Assembly (NCBI GenBank): GCA_910585895.1
Contig: CAJUHY010000003.1
Location: 47,539-111,538, forward strand
Source: an uncultured Lachnospiraceae bacterium
GTDB taxonomy: Bacteria; Bacillota; Clostridia; Lachnospirales; Lachnospiraceae
DNA: 64,000 bases
Direction: 5' to 3'
Part shown: positions 17,449 through 26,627 of the stretch, piece by piece
Layout: each line of letters starts with the position of its first letter
Position numbering within the stretch: the first letter of the stretch is position 1
Notes under the pieces: model-generated
Told to the model about the DNA's origin: nothing
The model's input: the letters and a program-made list of their open reading frames with translations, nothing else
Database searches by the model: none
Program-made: the position numbers and the translations under genes

Positions 17449-18492
17449 TTGGAAGAGAAAATCAGTATTATTATTCCGTGTTATAATGTGCAGCAGTATA
17501 TTGACCGCTGCCTTACCTCGTTGGTAAATCAGACAATCGGTCTGGAAAAACTGGAAATCATCTGTGTCAATGATGCGTCCACTGACGGCACGTGGGAGAA
17601 ATTATTATCATGGGAGAAGAGGTATCCTGAGAATATCCTCTTAGTCAACTGTGAGCAGAACGGCAAATTGGGACGTACGCGCAACATCGGTCTGGAACAT
17701 GCTGCCGGGAGCTATATTGCATTTCTGGATGCAGATGATTGGATGGAGCCGGATTCCTATGAGAGACTGTATCAGCTTATCCGCAAGTATCAATGTGAGG
17801 TGGTGGCTTTTCAGTTTGTCCGTGACAATGGAAAAGGGGATGTATGGAAACAGCAGAAACGCCGGGACAGGAAAGATTTTTATCTGGATTTATCAGAGGA
17901 TGAGGAGCGAAGGAAAGTACTTGTGACGGCAATTTTAGATAATGGCTGTACAGACAAAATGTATACCAGAGAGTTTATCGTCAGGAACCAGCTTCGTTTT
18001 CCGGAAGGGTGCGCTTATGAAGATATCTATTGGGGCGTGTTGGTGCAGCTTTGTGTGAAAAATGTTTATTTTTTCAACGAAAAGCTGTATCATTATTATA
18101 TCAATCCTGATTCAATTGTGCTGAAAAAGGACCAGGCATATCATATGGATATTTTTTACACAACCATGTTGATGTGGGAGGAATGCAAGTGCAGAGGCGC
18201 GTTGGAGCGTTTTGCAAAGGAGATGGAGTTAAATTTTTTAATTTATTATTATCTGGGAGGCATGAAAGTACTGGCATTGCGTTATACTGATTTACGATAT
18301 CAGGAATACCGGCAAATGTGTGAAACTGTCAGGCAGACGGTACCAGAGTATAAGACCAACCCATATCTTTCGCAAGTGTTGGATGATATGCGGCAGCTTC
18401 AGGTTGCCCTGATTGACCAGGAAATTTCCCGGGAACAATTTGCACAGGCAGTAAAACTGCTGAGAGGACAAACAGGAGAAAAAACCTGTTGA
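17449..18492 (+). CDS. GT2 glycosyltransferase, TTG start
   Basis: A 347-residue protein. Start taken as TTG at 17449, five bases after AGGAGAG; no ATG gives the complete N-terminal strand. SIIIPCYNVQQYIDRC, CVNDASTDGTW and FLDADDWME are the GT2 signatures for UDP-sugar and metal binding. The C-terminal 120 residues are helical with no membrane segment. It is similar in layout to 3101 and 8800. The gene sits 13 bases after the CgeB-like gene and 21 bases before an SGNH-type gene. Confidence 0.83.
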   Translation: MEEKISIIIPCYNVQQYIDRCLTSLVNQTIGLEKLEIICVNDASTDGTWEKLLSWEKRYPENILLVNCEQNGKLGRTRNIGLEHAAGSYIAFLDADDWMEPDSYERLYQLIRKYQCEVVAFQFVRDNGKGDVWKQQKRRDRKDFYLDLSEDEERRKVLVTAILDNGCTDKMYTREFIVRNQLRFPEGCAYEDIYWGVLVQLCVKNVYFFNEKLYHYYINPDSIVLKKDQAYHMDIFYTTMLMWEECKCRGALERFAKEMELNFLIYYYLGGMKVLALRYTDLRYQEYRQMCETVRQTVPEYKTNPYLSQVLDDMRQLQVALIDQEISREQFAQAVKLLRGQTGEKTC

Positions 18493-18513
18493 AGAAAAGA
18501 GTGAGAATACGAC

Positions 18514-19494
18514 ATGGAAGAGGAGACAGAACAACAGGAGACAGAACAACAAGAGACACGGCCGCAGGAATTGGCGCTGCAGTATCTGTGGAATAATTAT
18601 GACTATTGTTATTTAAAGGCTATGCATGAGAAGAACCGGCAGAAAGGCGCAAGTATTATTATTGCCGGCGCTTCTCATGCCATGAACGGCGTGGTGGAAA
18701 AAGAGATGTCTGCGGAGACAATCAATTTTTCGATTTCCTCCCAGGATTTGTATTATGATTTTTTGCATATCAAAAAGGCGATAGAAGAGGGCAGACAGCA
18801 AATTAAGTATTGCGTGATAAATATTGGGTATTACATGCTGTATCAGGATGTGTCGCTGAGCAAGACGCTGGATTATATGATACCGGCTATCTATAGTCCG
18901 CTGTTTGGCACTGTCCACCATTATAAAGGTAATTTAACGTATGATATGTGGGCAGACTGCAGGAAATCTGCACACGCATATCCCACAGAGCAGCTGCAGA
19001 GATTTTGTATGGACTTTGCCAGTGCATATTTTATTAAAGAGGGCTCTTATTATGGGACGGTTAAGACAAGAGAGCAGAACAGCCTGCTGCCTATCAACGG
19101 CATTATTTGGCAGGATCTGCAGGAACTTAAGAAAGAAGTCTATGCACAGAAGCGGGCAATGGACCACAACCGCCTGAGGAAATATACGCAATCCCATAAA
19201 GAAAACGCACAAATCGTCGAACAGATAGTACGTTACCTGCACGGAAAAGGAATCATGCCTATATTTACTATTTTTCCTTTTACCAGGTATTATGACCGTT
19301 ATATCGACAGGAGATATAAAAAGGATATTTATAATTTATTGGACAATTTGCCGTTGCAGGTGGAATTTCTGGATATGAATGATTATCTGTCTCTGTTTGA
19401 GGATGAGGATTATCTGGATACGGATCATCTCAATCTGGCAGGAGCCAGCAAAGCAACGAAATTATTGAATGAGTTTATCATTACGGTAGGATAG
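18514..19494 (+). CDS. SGNH-like hydrolase/acyltransferase, stand-alone
   Basis: A 326-residue protein. The first 20 residues are a Q/E/T repeat in which ETEQQ recurs, then IIIAGASHAMNGV near residue 50 gives the block I serine, FSISSQDLYYDF is shared almost exactly with the C-terminal domain of the 9996 protein, and DTDHLNLAGASK near 308 gives the D-x-x-H pair. There is no signal peptide, so a cytoplasmic role on nucleotide sugars or nascent glycans is likelier than secretion. O-acetyl transfer or removal is the best guess. Block III is atypical, with GYY where GxND is usual. Confidence 0.6.
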   Translation: MEEETEQQETEQQETRPQELALQYLWNNYDYCYLKAMHEKNRQKGASIIIAGASHAMNGVVEKEMSAETINFSISSQDLYYDFLHIKKAIEEGRQQIKYCVINIGYYMLYQDVSLSKTLDYMIPAIYSPLFGTVHHYKGNLTYDMWADCRKSAHAYPTEQLQRFCMDFASAYFIKEGSYYGTVKTREQNSLLPINGIIWQDLQELKKEVYAQKRAMDHNRLRKYTQSHKENAQIVEQIVRYLHGKGIMPIFTIFPFTRYYDRYIDRRYKKDIYNLLDNLPLQVEFLDMNDYLSLFEDEDYLDTDHLNLAGASKATKLLNEFIITVG

Positions 19495-19519
19495 AGAAGA
19501 TAAATACAGGGGGCAAAAT

Positions 19520-21967
19520 ATGCAGATAAAAATTTTTACAATGACCCACAAGAAATTCGCACAGCCTGAGGACAGCATCTATGTGCCCCTTCATGTAGGC
19601 AGAGCTTTGGCGGGAGACCTTGGTTACCAGGGAGATGATACCGGTGATTCCATTTCCCGATGGAATAATTATTATGGAGAGCTTACCGGAGTCTATTGGG
19701 TCTGGAAAAATGAAATGCAGGCGGATGTGATAGGAATCTGCCATTACCGCCGTTTTTTTCTCAATGAACAGCGTCAGCTGCTGAATCAGCAGGAATATGA
19801 GAACATTTTAAAAGACTACGATATCATTGTCTCCAATGAGGTGCAGGCGGATACTAATTACCTGGATTATTTTGGCGAGGCGCACAATGCTGAGGATTTG
19901 CTGACGGTAGGCGAAGTCATTAAGGAGAAGTATCCGGAATATGCTCCTTATTTTCAGTCGGCAATGAAAGGCAATACCTATTATTATGGTAATCTGATGG
20001 TGACTTCCCGCAAATTGTTTAACGATTATGCCGAGTGGCTGTTTGACATTCTTTTTGAGGTAGAACAGCGGATAAATGTGGAGTCCTATGATTTATATAA
20101 TCAGCGCGTATTTGGTTTCCTCTCGGAGCAGATGGTGAAAATCTGGGCGGAGAAAAACCACCTGAAAATATACGAGGGCACTGTGGGGATTACCGCAGAG
20201 AAAGCGGAGACGGTGGAGCTGAAGCTGGCGATAACACAGCTTGTGAAGATGAAGCAGACTGAACAGGCGAGACAGATGTTTTATGAATATTTAAAGCTGC
20301 GCCCGGATGTGCGTCTGGAATTGTCGGATATCCGGGGGGAGATTCCCATTATTGAACAGCTGCTTTATATTGCACAGGAAGAGCAGCAGCGTAGTTTGCC
20401 TGGGCTTCTGCAGATGTCCAATGACTTGAATGAATGGATTGCCCACTACCGCAAAGTTTTGGACTGTCTGTCCCGCTTTTCACAAGGAAAGAAAACGCCG
20501 GAAGATATCGATTACATCCTGCAAAAGCAAGTATCCTGGGTGATGGGTAAGGTCATGCTTCTGAATGCGGCGCAAGGGACGATATCCGATCCCTCACAGG
20601 CTCTGCAGGTATTGGAGGAGATATATCAGTCTGCTGAGACGAAAGCCACTGTAGTTATTGTAACTTATAATCAGAAAGAAAGCCTTATACGTTGTCTGGA
20701 GTGGCTGGGGCAAGTCTCAGGGATTGCCAATATTATTATTGTGGATAATGGCTCCACGGATGGGACCTCCGAATTGCTGGCAGAGCTGGGGTACGATTAT
20801 ATATATTTTGATGAGGGGATACAGGGATATGGCAAAGCGTGGAATGCTGCCCTTGCAAACTTTGAGGTGCAAGAGGAAATTGTATTTATGGAACCTCAGT
20901 ATCTGCCGGGGAAAGAATGCATTTTAAGTCTGTCTGCATCATTGCAGGGGGAGAAATGCGGTATTGCCGCTCCTATGAGCAATGGCTGTAAATTTTATCA
21001 GAATATCAGGATTGACAGTATTGATCATCTGGAACGCCTGGAGCATACGGAGGCTGCGGAAACGGCTTTTCAGAATTTAGGCATCGAGCATGGAATCTGG
21101 GCGCTTTCCAAAGAAGCATGGACTGAGAATGGCGGTTTTGAGGAAAATTTGCTGGAACCGCGCAATGTGTTGACGGACTATAAACTGCGGTTGGTGCAAA
21201 AGGGCTTTCAGCTTCTTATATGCCGTCAGGCATTCGCTTATAATACGTCTTGCGGGAGCCTTGAACCATATTTTAAGGTATTTATTGGAAAAGGGGACAA
21301 AGAAGCGCTCAGAGGAAAATGGGGTATGAATTATCTGAACTTACTGCCGAACAGTAATCTTGCAGATATGATAACGGAGGAACAAAAAACCCCTGTTCGC
21401 GTACTGGAAATAGGCTGTGATTTGGGAGTGACTTTGTTGGAGATTAGAAACAGGTATCCGAACAGCGAGCTGTATGGTCTTGAAATCAACGAGCCGGCAG
21501 CGGCAATTGCAAGTCATCTTGCAGAGGTAGAAGTCGGGAACATTGAAGAGATGGAACTGCCCTTTTCGGGAACGTTTGATTATATATTATTCGGCGATGT
21601 GCTGGAGCATCTGCACAATCCTCAGGAAGTAATCAGATTTTGCAGGGAAAAGCTGAGTGAAGCTGGTTGCATCTTGGCGAGTGTGCCTAATCTGATGAAC
21701 ATTTCTGTGATGAAACAGCTCTTAAACGGCAGGTTTCAATATGAAGATACAGGTTTGCTTGACCGGAGCCATATACATTTTTTCACGTATTATCAGATTC
21801 TGCAGATGTTTCAGGAAGAAGGTTATACGGTGGAAGATATAAGGACGATAGAGCCGCCTTTGACGCAAGAGGATGAGCAGCTGGTGCAGAAATTACTGGA
21901 AATTTCGACAAATGTGAACAGCCATATGTATCAGGCGGTCCAGTATTTAGTGAAAGCAAGAACTTGA
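19520..21967 (+). CDS. Three-domain glycan enzyme: DUF4422, GT2, SAM methyltransferase
   Basis: An 815-residue protein. Residues 1-230 match DUF4422-type glycosyltransferases (FTMTHKKF, then IGICHYRRFF). Residues about 240-365 are helical. A GT2 domain starts near 375 with VVIVTYNQKESLIRC and IVDNGSTDGTSE. A class I methyltransferase runs from about 626 (VLEIGCDLGVTL) to 780, with GDVLEHLHNPQEV as the post-II motif. So one chain could add two sugars and methylate one. AGGGGGCA precedes the start. The following 123 bases are non-coding and hold a possible promoter for the next gene. No frame disruption is seen between domains. Confidence 0.83.
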   Translation: MQIKIFTMTHKKFAQPEDSIYVPLHVGRALAGDLGYQGDDTGDSISRWNNYYGELTGVYWVWKNEMQADVIGICHYRRFFLNEQRQLLNQQEYENILKDYDIIVSNEVQADTNYLDYFGEAHNAEDLLTVGEVIKEKYPEYAPYFQSAMKGNTYYYGNLMVTSRKLFNDYAEWLFDILFEVEQRINVESYDLYNQRVFGFLSEQMVKIWAEKNHLKIYEGTVGITAEKAETVELKLAITQLVKMKQTEQARQMFYEYLKLRPDVRLELSDIRGEIPIIEQLLYIAQEEQQRSLPGLLQMSNDLNEWIAHYRKVLDCLSRFSQGKKTPEDIDYILQKQVSWVMGKVMLLNAAQGTISDPSQALQVLEEIYQSAETKATVVIVTYNQKESLIRCLEWLGQVSGIANIIIVDNGSTDGTSELLAELGYDYIYFDEGIQGYGKAWNAALANFEVQEEIVFMEPQYLPGKECILSLSASLQGEKCGIAAPMSNGCKFYQNIRIDSIDHLERLEHTEAAETAFQNLGIEHGIWALSKEAWTENGGFEENLLEPRNVLTDYKLRLVQKGFQLLICRQAFAYNTSCGSLEPYFKVFIGKGDKEALRGKWGMNYLNLLPNSNLADMITEEQKTPVRVLEIGCDLGVTLLEIRNRYPNSELYGLEINEPAAAIASHLAEVEVGNIEEMELPFSGTFDYILFGDVLEHLHNPQEVIRFCREKLSEAGCILASVPNLMNISVMKQLLNGRFQYEDTGLLDRSHIHFFTYYQILQMFQEEGYTVEDIRTIEPPLTQEDEQLVQKLLEISTNVNSHMYQAVQYLVKART

Positions 21968-22018
21968 CATATCCTTAAGGAATATTTGAAAAAGCCTTGG
22001 GGAATTTATAAAATAACC

Positions 22019-22046
22019 TAAGGAAAAACAGGTTGTTTAACGATAT
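22019..22046 (+). promoter_or_regulatory. Possible sigma-28 promoter of the small helical protein gene
   Basis: TAAG (22019-22022), 16 bases, then AACGATAT (22039-22046), with the CGATAT core of the sigma-28 -10 element. The TAAG -35 is the same as at the fliD promoter (63291-63294). It lies 45 bases upstream of the ATG. Only six of eight -10 positions match, so this is tentative. Confidence 0.35.
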
Positions 22047-22090
22047 ATATAACAGAGTGTTTTTATTATACAAGAAAGGACGAAGAGATC

Positions 22091-22456
22091 ATGGAAGATA
22101 ATCGTAAAGAGCAAGTGGAGGCTTTGGAGGCGTTAAAGGATTATAATCCCAAAGTTTTGAAAGCATTGAAGGAAGTTATCCCGGAGATAACAGGGGAGAG
22201 GAAAGAGGATACGCAGGAGTATCTCGATTACATTTTTAAGGGCATTAACTGGGAGCTTCAGGTTATAAACGGTACAATGGAACTTCTGAATGAGAAAGAA
22301 GAGCAGGTATCGAAAGATTCCTTGAATGAAATTGTTGTGCAGATTAATGATGCATACACATCGAAAGATGACAGCAAACTGTCAAAGCTTCTGGAAGAAC
22401 AGCTGCTGCCGTTTGTTGAGAAATTAGATGGATATATCGAGAAAGCTCTGGCATAA
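22091..22456 (+). CDS. Small acidic helical protein of unknown function
   Basis: A 121-residue protein rich in E, K, L and D with heptad-like spacing, predicted all-helical, without cysteine or membrane segment. I do not recognise the family. AAAGGACGAAGAG precedes the ATG. It has its own possible sigma-28 promoter and a hairpin terminator right behind it, so it appears to be a single-gene unit within the glycosylation locus. Size, charge and this setting would fit a flagellar export chaperone or a regulatory partner, but FliS, FliT or FlgN signatures were not seen. Confidence 0.6.
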   Translation: MEDNRKEQVEALEALKDYNPKVLKALKEVIPEITGERKEDTQEYLDYIFKGINWELQVINGTMELLNEKEEQVSKDSLNEIVVQINDAYTSKDDSKLSKLLEEQLLPFVEKLDGYIEKALA

Positions 22457-22473
22457 GGACTAGCGGCAGAATG

Positions 22474-22525
22474 AAATGTTTCAGGATTGCTTTTCCAGAA
22501 AGGAAAGCAGTTCTGGAACATTTTT
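22474..22525 (+). terminator. Rho-independent terminator after the small helical protein gene
   Basis: AAATGTTTCAGGATTGCTTT on the left and AAAGCAGTTCTGGAACATT on the right (ending 22522) form a long stem of about 20 pairs with a few mismatches and a short loop around CCAGAAAGG, followed by TTTTTAAT. It begins 18 bases after the stop codon at 22456 and ends 22 bases before the licD-like start. Confidence 0.7.
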
Positions 22526-22546
22526 AATATTCTTAGGAGAGGTTTC

Positions 22547-23380
22547 ATGAATGAAATATATGAAAATTACGAGTTATCCAAAGATGAATTGAGACGTGTG
22601 CAGATGATACAGCTGGAACTGCTGCAGGAAGTGGACAGAATCTGCAAAAAGTGTGGGATTTGCTATAATATTATTGCGGGGACGCTCTTAGGCGCTGTGC
22701 GCCATGGCGGATATATCCCCTGGGACGATGATGCGGATGTGGCTCTGCTGCGTTCAGAGTATGAGCGATTCCGCAAGGCGTGCAAGACAGAGCTCAACCA
22801 TGAGAAATATTATTTTCAGGACCACCGTGCCACCAAAGGCTACCGTTGGGGGTATGGGAAACTGCGCCGGAAAGGTACGGTTTTCCTGCGCAGAAATCAG
22901 GAGCATATGCCTTATGAGCAGGGTGTGTTTATTGATATTTTCCCTTTAGATGGAGTTCCTGATAATTACCTCCTGAGAAGTATGCATAATTTTGAATGCT
23001 TCTGTCTGCGGAAAATCTTGTGGGCGCGGGTTGGAAAAGTTGCGGACAGGAATCCGCTGATGCGCGGTTGGTACATGCTGTTGGATAAGATACCGGAAAA
23101 AAAAGTCTTTTCTTATTACCATAAGCTGATACGCAGGAGCAACCATGCAGGGGGAAGGATGGTCAGGATACTGATGTTTCCCACGCCAAACAGTGAATAC
23201 GGCTATTACCGCTGCTGGTATGAGACCAGCAGCCCTGTGGAATTTGAGGGTGTTATATTTGAGGGAATCCGGGACTACGATTCGTACCTCAGTTTTAAAT
23301 TTGGAAATTATATGGAGCTGCCTCCGGAGAGCCAGCGCAAGGTCCATCCGGTATCGCAGCTGAAGCTGGTAAAACACTGA
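22547..23380 (+). CDS. LicD-family phosphotransferase
   Basis: A 277-residue protein from ATG 22547, preceded by AGGAGAGG; an in-frame ATG at 22487 lies within the terminator hairpin and is unlikely. GTLLGAVRHGGYIPWDDDAD at about 43-62 is the LicD signature with the aspartate cluster of the nucleotidyltransferase fold. LicD proteins transfer phosphocholine or similar groups from a CDP carrier onto glycans. The next gene encodes a TagD-like cytidylyltransferase, which would make such a CDP donor, so the two probably act in sequence. Whether the group is choline, glycerol or another polyol cannot be read from sequence. Confidence 0.85.
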   Translation: MNEIYENYELSKDELRRVQMIQLELLQEVDRICKKCGICYNIIAGTLLGAVRHGGYIPWDDDADVALLRSEYERFRKACKTELNHEKYYFQDHRATKGYRWGYGKLRRKGTVFLRRNQEHMPYEQGVFIDIFPLDGVPDNYLLRSMHNFECFCLRKILWARVGKVADRNPLMRGWYMLLDKIPEKKVFSYYHKLIRRSNHAGGRMVRILMFPTPNSEYGYYRCWYETSSPVEFEGVIFEGIRDYDSYLSFKFGNYMELPPESQRKVHPVSQLKLVKH

Positions 23381-23432
23381 TTTAATCAGTATTTCCCCAG
23401 ATACAGAATATTAGTGTGCAGAGGATAATAAT

Positions 23433-24767
23433 ATGAGAAAAGTGATAACGTATGGTTCCTTTGACTTGTTCCATGATGGTCATTATCAGCTCCTTAAGCG
23501 GGCGCGGGAACTTGGTGACTATCTGATTGTGGGGGTTACCACGGAGCAATATGATGAGTACCGGGGTAAGCTGAATGTCATGGACTCCCTGATGGAGCGT
23601 ATAAGGAACGTCAAAGAGACTGGGTTTGCAGATGAAATTGTAATCGAGGACCATATTGGGCAGAAGCTGGAGGATATTCAGAAATACCAGGTAGATGTAT
23701 TTACCGTTGGTTCTGACTGGGTAGGTGCGTTTGACTGGCTGAAAGATTACTGTGAGGTTGTTTATTTGGAGCGTACGAAAAATGTGTCCAGTACCATGCT
23801 GCGTGCCAGGAAATTTAATATCCTCCGCCTTGGCGTGATTGGCACCGGACGCATAGCATGGAGGTTTTATCCCGAGGCGAAATATGTCAGCGGCGTCAAT
23901 GTGGAGGGCGTCTATAACCCTCATCTGGACAGTGCTTTGGAATATAAGGAACAGTTTGGGCTGAAGTTTGGCACGGACCAGATAGATGAGTTCTTAGGGC
24001 AGGTTGACGCTGTCTATATTGCATCGCCGCATGAGACGCACGTTTCGTATATCCGACGGGCGTTAGAATGCGGGAGACATGTGCTTTGTGAGAAGCCTAT
24101 GGCATTAACAGAACAGGAAGCGGAGGAACTGCATACAATGGCAGCGGCGAAAGGGCTTGTTCTGATGGAAGCGATTAAGACAGCGTACTGCCCGGGATTT
24201 TACCAGCTTCTGGGAATCGCCAGAAGCGGCGTGATTGGCGCAATTCGTGATGTGGAGGCAGCGTTTACGAAGCTTGAATCACCGGATAGCCGGGAATTGA
24301 CGGACCGGGAATTTGGCGGCAGTTTCCTGGAACTGGCGAGTTATCCCTTGCTGGCGATTGTGAAACTGCTGGGGGCGGATTACACGGATTTGCGGTTTGA
24401 AACTATCCGGGACGAGAATGGGATTGATTTATATACCAAGGCATATTTCCGGTATAAGAACTGTCTGGCGACAGCCAAGGTGGGGCTTGGCGTGAAGTCA
24501 GAGGGGGAGCTCATAATTTCAGGGACTAAAGGCTATATCTTTGTGCCGGCTCCCTGGTGGAAGACCCGGGAAATTGAAGTCCGCTTTGAGAATCAAGAGC
24601 AGAATGAGAAATTTTTCTATAAGTTTCTTGGGGATGGACTGCGGTATGAAATCAGTGATTTTGTGGCTGCCATCAATGGCAATGACAAAAAGGAACATAA
24701 GCTGCGCGCGGATGAATCGGTGGCATTGGCTGGGATAATGGAGGCGTGGCGGATTTGTCAGGGATAA
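23433..24767 (+). CDS. Fusion of TagD-like cytidylyltransferase and Gfo/Idh oxidoreductase
   Basis: A 444-residue protein. Residues 1-130 match glycerol-3-phosphate cytidylyltransferase: TYGSFDLFHDGHYQLL holds the HxGH-type motif, and a YLERTKNVSSTMLR block holds the RTxxxST element. From about 133 (RLGVIGTGRIAWRF) to the end it is a Gfo/Idh oxidoreductase, with CEKPMAL as the EKP motif near 220. The fusion suggests that one protein reduces or oxidises a phosphorylated polyol precursor and activates it with CTP, as TarI/TarJ or Acs1 do with unrelated folds. It lies directly behind licD. Codons are uniform through the junction, so it is a genuine fusion rather than a frame accident. Confidence 0.85.
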   Translation: MRKVITYGSFDLFHDGHYQLLKRARELGDYLIVGVTTEQYDEYRGKLNVMDSLMERIRNVKETGFADEIVIEDHIGQKLEDIQKYQVDVFTVGSDWVGAFDWLKDYCEVVYLERTKNVSSTMLRARKFNILRLGVIGTGRIAWRFYPEAKYVSGVNVEGVYNPHLDSALEYKEQFGLKFGTDQIDEFLGQVDAVYIASPHETHVSYIRRALECGRHVLCEKPMALTEQEAEELHTMAAAKGLVLMEAIKTAYCPGFYQLLGIARSGVIGAIRDVEAAFTKLESPDSRELTDREFGGSFLELASYPLLAIVKLLGADYTDLRFETIRDENGIDLYTKAYFRYKNCLATAKVGLGVKSEGELIISGTKGYIFVPAPWWKTREIEVRFENQEQNEKFFYKFLGDGLRYEISDFVAAINGNDKKEHKLRADESVALAGIMEAWRICQG

Positions 24768-24792
24768 AGGCAAAGTTTTTGGGCTAAGGTAC

Positions 24793-24820
24793 TTGACGGC
24801 GCCAGGTATCCTGGTATACA
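24793..24820 (+). promoter_or_regulatory. Sigma-A promoter of the AAA-ATPase-like gene
   Basis: TTGACG (24793-24798), 16 bases, TATACA (24815-24820), 22 bases before the ATG at 24843. A small palindrome (CCAGGTATCCTGG) occupies the spacer and could bind a regulator. This would give the AAA-ATPase-like gene expression independent of the glycan genes. Confidence 0.55.
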
Positions 24821-24842
24821 TTACAGGCAGGAGGTGTTGCGG

Positions 24843-26534
24843 ATGGCAAGGACAGTGGCAATTGGTGTGCAGGATTTTGAGACGATTATAGCAAATGACT
24901 ATTTTTATACAGACAAAACAAAATTCATCAAGGAATGGTGGGGGAATGGCGACAGCGTGACATTAATTACCCGCCCGCGGCGGTTTGGCAAGACACTTAC
25001 CATGAACATGCTGGAGCGTTTTTTTTCTATCAAGTATGCTGGCCAGGGAGAGCTGTTTGAGAATCTGGCAATCTGGAAAGAGCCGGAATACCGCGAGATT
25101 CAGGGTACTTACCCGGTCATCAGCCTGACGTTTGCGACTGTGAAACAGAACAGCTATGAAGATGTGAAACAGATGATTTGGCAGATTATCGTAGATGTGT
25201 ACCAGAGCCATTATTATGTCAGAGACAGCGAAGCGCTTACAGAGACAGACCGGGAATATTTCGACAGGGTATCCTGGGATATGTCAGAGGGCGATGCCGC
25301 TTATGCCCTGCACAAGTTGTCCCAGTTTTTGTATCAATATTATGGGAAGAAAGTTATTATCCTGCTTGACGAATACGATACGCCCATGCAGGAAGCTTAT
25401 GTAAATGGTTTCTGGAATCAAATGGCAGGGTTTATCAGGAATCTTTTTAATGCAACGTTTAAGACAAATCCTTATCTGGAACGGAGTATTATGACGGGGA
25501 TAACCAGAATAAGTAAGGAGAGTATTTTTTCTGATCTGAATAATCTGGAAGTTATTACCGGAACATCAAATAAGTATGCAGATATATTCGGGTTTACAGA
25601 AGAAGAAGTATTTGCGGCGATGGATGAGCAAGGGCTGACTGAGAAAGAGAAAGTGAAGCAGTGGTATGATGGATTCATTTTTGGCAAGGTAACGGATATC
25701 TATAATCCGTGGTCAATTATAAATTATCTGGATAAGGGACATGTTGGAACTTACTGGGCAAATACCAGTTCTAACGGTCTGGTATCGCTGCTGCTGCAGC
25801 GGGCAGATGCAAATACGAAGAAGCAGTTTGAACGGCTCCTGCAAGGGGAAGCTTTGGAAGTGGAGATTGATGAGGAAATTGTGTTCGGCCGCTTGGAACG
25901 GGAGCCGGGAGCCGTCTGGAGCCTGCTTTTGGCGAGCGGCTACTTAAAAATCCTGGGTGTCGAAAGGTCGGAGACATTGCCGGAGCAGACTCGTTATTCC
26001 CTAGGGCTTACAAACATGGAAGTCGTGATAATGTTTGGAAAGCTGGTTCGGGGATGGTTTGCCGAAGTCCAATATGATTATAACTCATTTGTCCAAGCTT
26101 TACTGACAGGTGATATAGATGCCATGAACGATTACATGAATGAAGTGGCAATGGAAATTTTCAGTAGTTTTGATGTGGGGAAAAGAGCATCCGGAAAATC
26201 GCAGCCGGAGCGCTTCTACCATGGGTTTGTGCTGGGGCTGATGGTGGAACTGCAAGGGGAATATAGGCTCAAATCCAACCGGGAGAGTGGCCTGGGCAGG
26301 TACGATGTAGTGTTAGAGCCAATAGATGCAGCGAAAGACGGTATTATCATGGAATTTAAAGTGAGGAGACCGAGGACCGAGGAAAGCCTGGAGCATACAG
26401 TGGCAGCAGCCTTACAGCAGATTGAAGAAAAACATTATGACAAGGAATTGCTATCTGGGGGTATTCCTGCCGAGCGGATTCGTAAGTATGGATTTGCTTT
26501 TGAGGGGAAAACGGTTCTGATTGGCGAAGCGTAG
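24843..26534 (+). CDS. AAA-ATPase-like protein with C-terminal PD-(D/E)XK nuclease domain
   Basis: A 563-residue protein; ATG 24843 follows CAGGAGG at normal spacing. N-terminal TRPRRFGKTLTMNM near residue 44 is the Walker A-like motif of the AAA-ATPase_like family, and VIILLDEYDTPM near 173 is Walker B. The C-terminal 150 residues carry SNRESGLGRYDVVL and IIMEFKVRRPR, the D...ExK pattern of the PDDEXK_9 type. Such proteins occur in many copies in gut Clostridia and Bacteroidetes; a mobile or defence role has been proposed but the function is not settled. It does not look related to glycan synthesis and appears inserted in the locus. Confidence 0.85.
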   Translation: MARTVAIGVQDFETIIANDYFYTDKTKFIKEWWGNGDSVTLITRPRRFGKTLTMNMLERFFSIKYAGQGELFENLAIWKEPEYREIQGTYPVISLTFATVKQNSYEDVKQMIWQIIVDVYQSHYYVRDSEALTETDREYFDRVSWDMSEGDAAYALHKLSQFLYQYYGKKVIILLDEYDTPMQEAYVNGFWNQMAGFIRNLFNATFKTNPYLERSIMTGITRISKESIFSDLNNLEVITGTSNKYADIFGFTEEEVFAAMDEQGLTEKEKVKQWYDGFIFGKVTDIYNPWSIINYLDKGHVGTYWANTSSNGLVSLLLQRADANTKKQFERLLQGEALEVEIDEEIVFGRLEREPGAVWSLLLASGYLKILGVERSETLPEQTRYSLGLTNMEVVIMFGKLVRGWFAEVQYDYNSFVQALLTGDIDAMNDYMNEVAMEIFSSFDVGKRASGKSQPERFYHGFVLGLMVELQGEYRLKSNRESGLGRYDVVLEPIDAAKDGIIMEFKVRRPRTEESLEHTVAAALQQIEEKHYDKELLSGGIPAERIRKYGFAFEGKTVLIGEA

Positions 26535-26627
26535 GGCAGAACAGATATTGCTGTTGACAGATTACTGGAAGGGCAATCGATCCTGACGAAGTTATTTATG
26601 TGATAGTTTCGAGAAAGGAGGCTGCTT

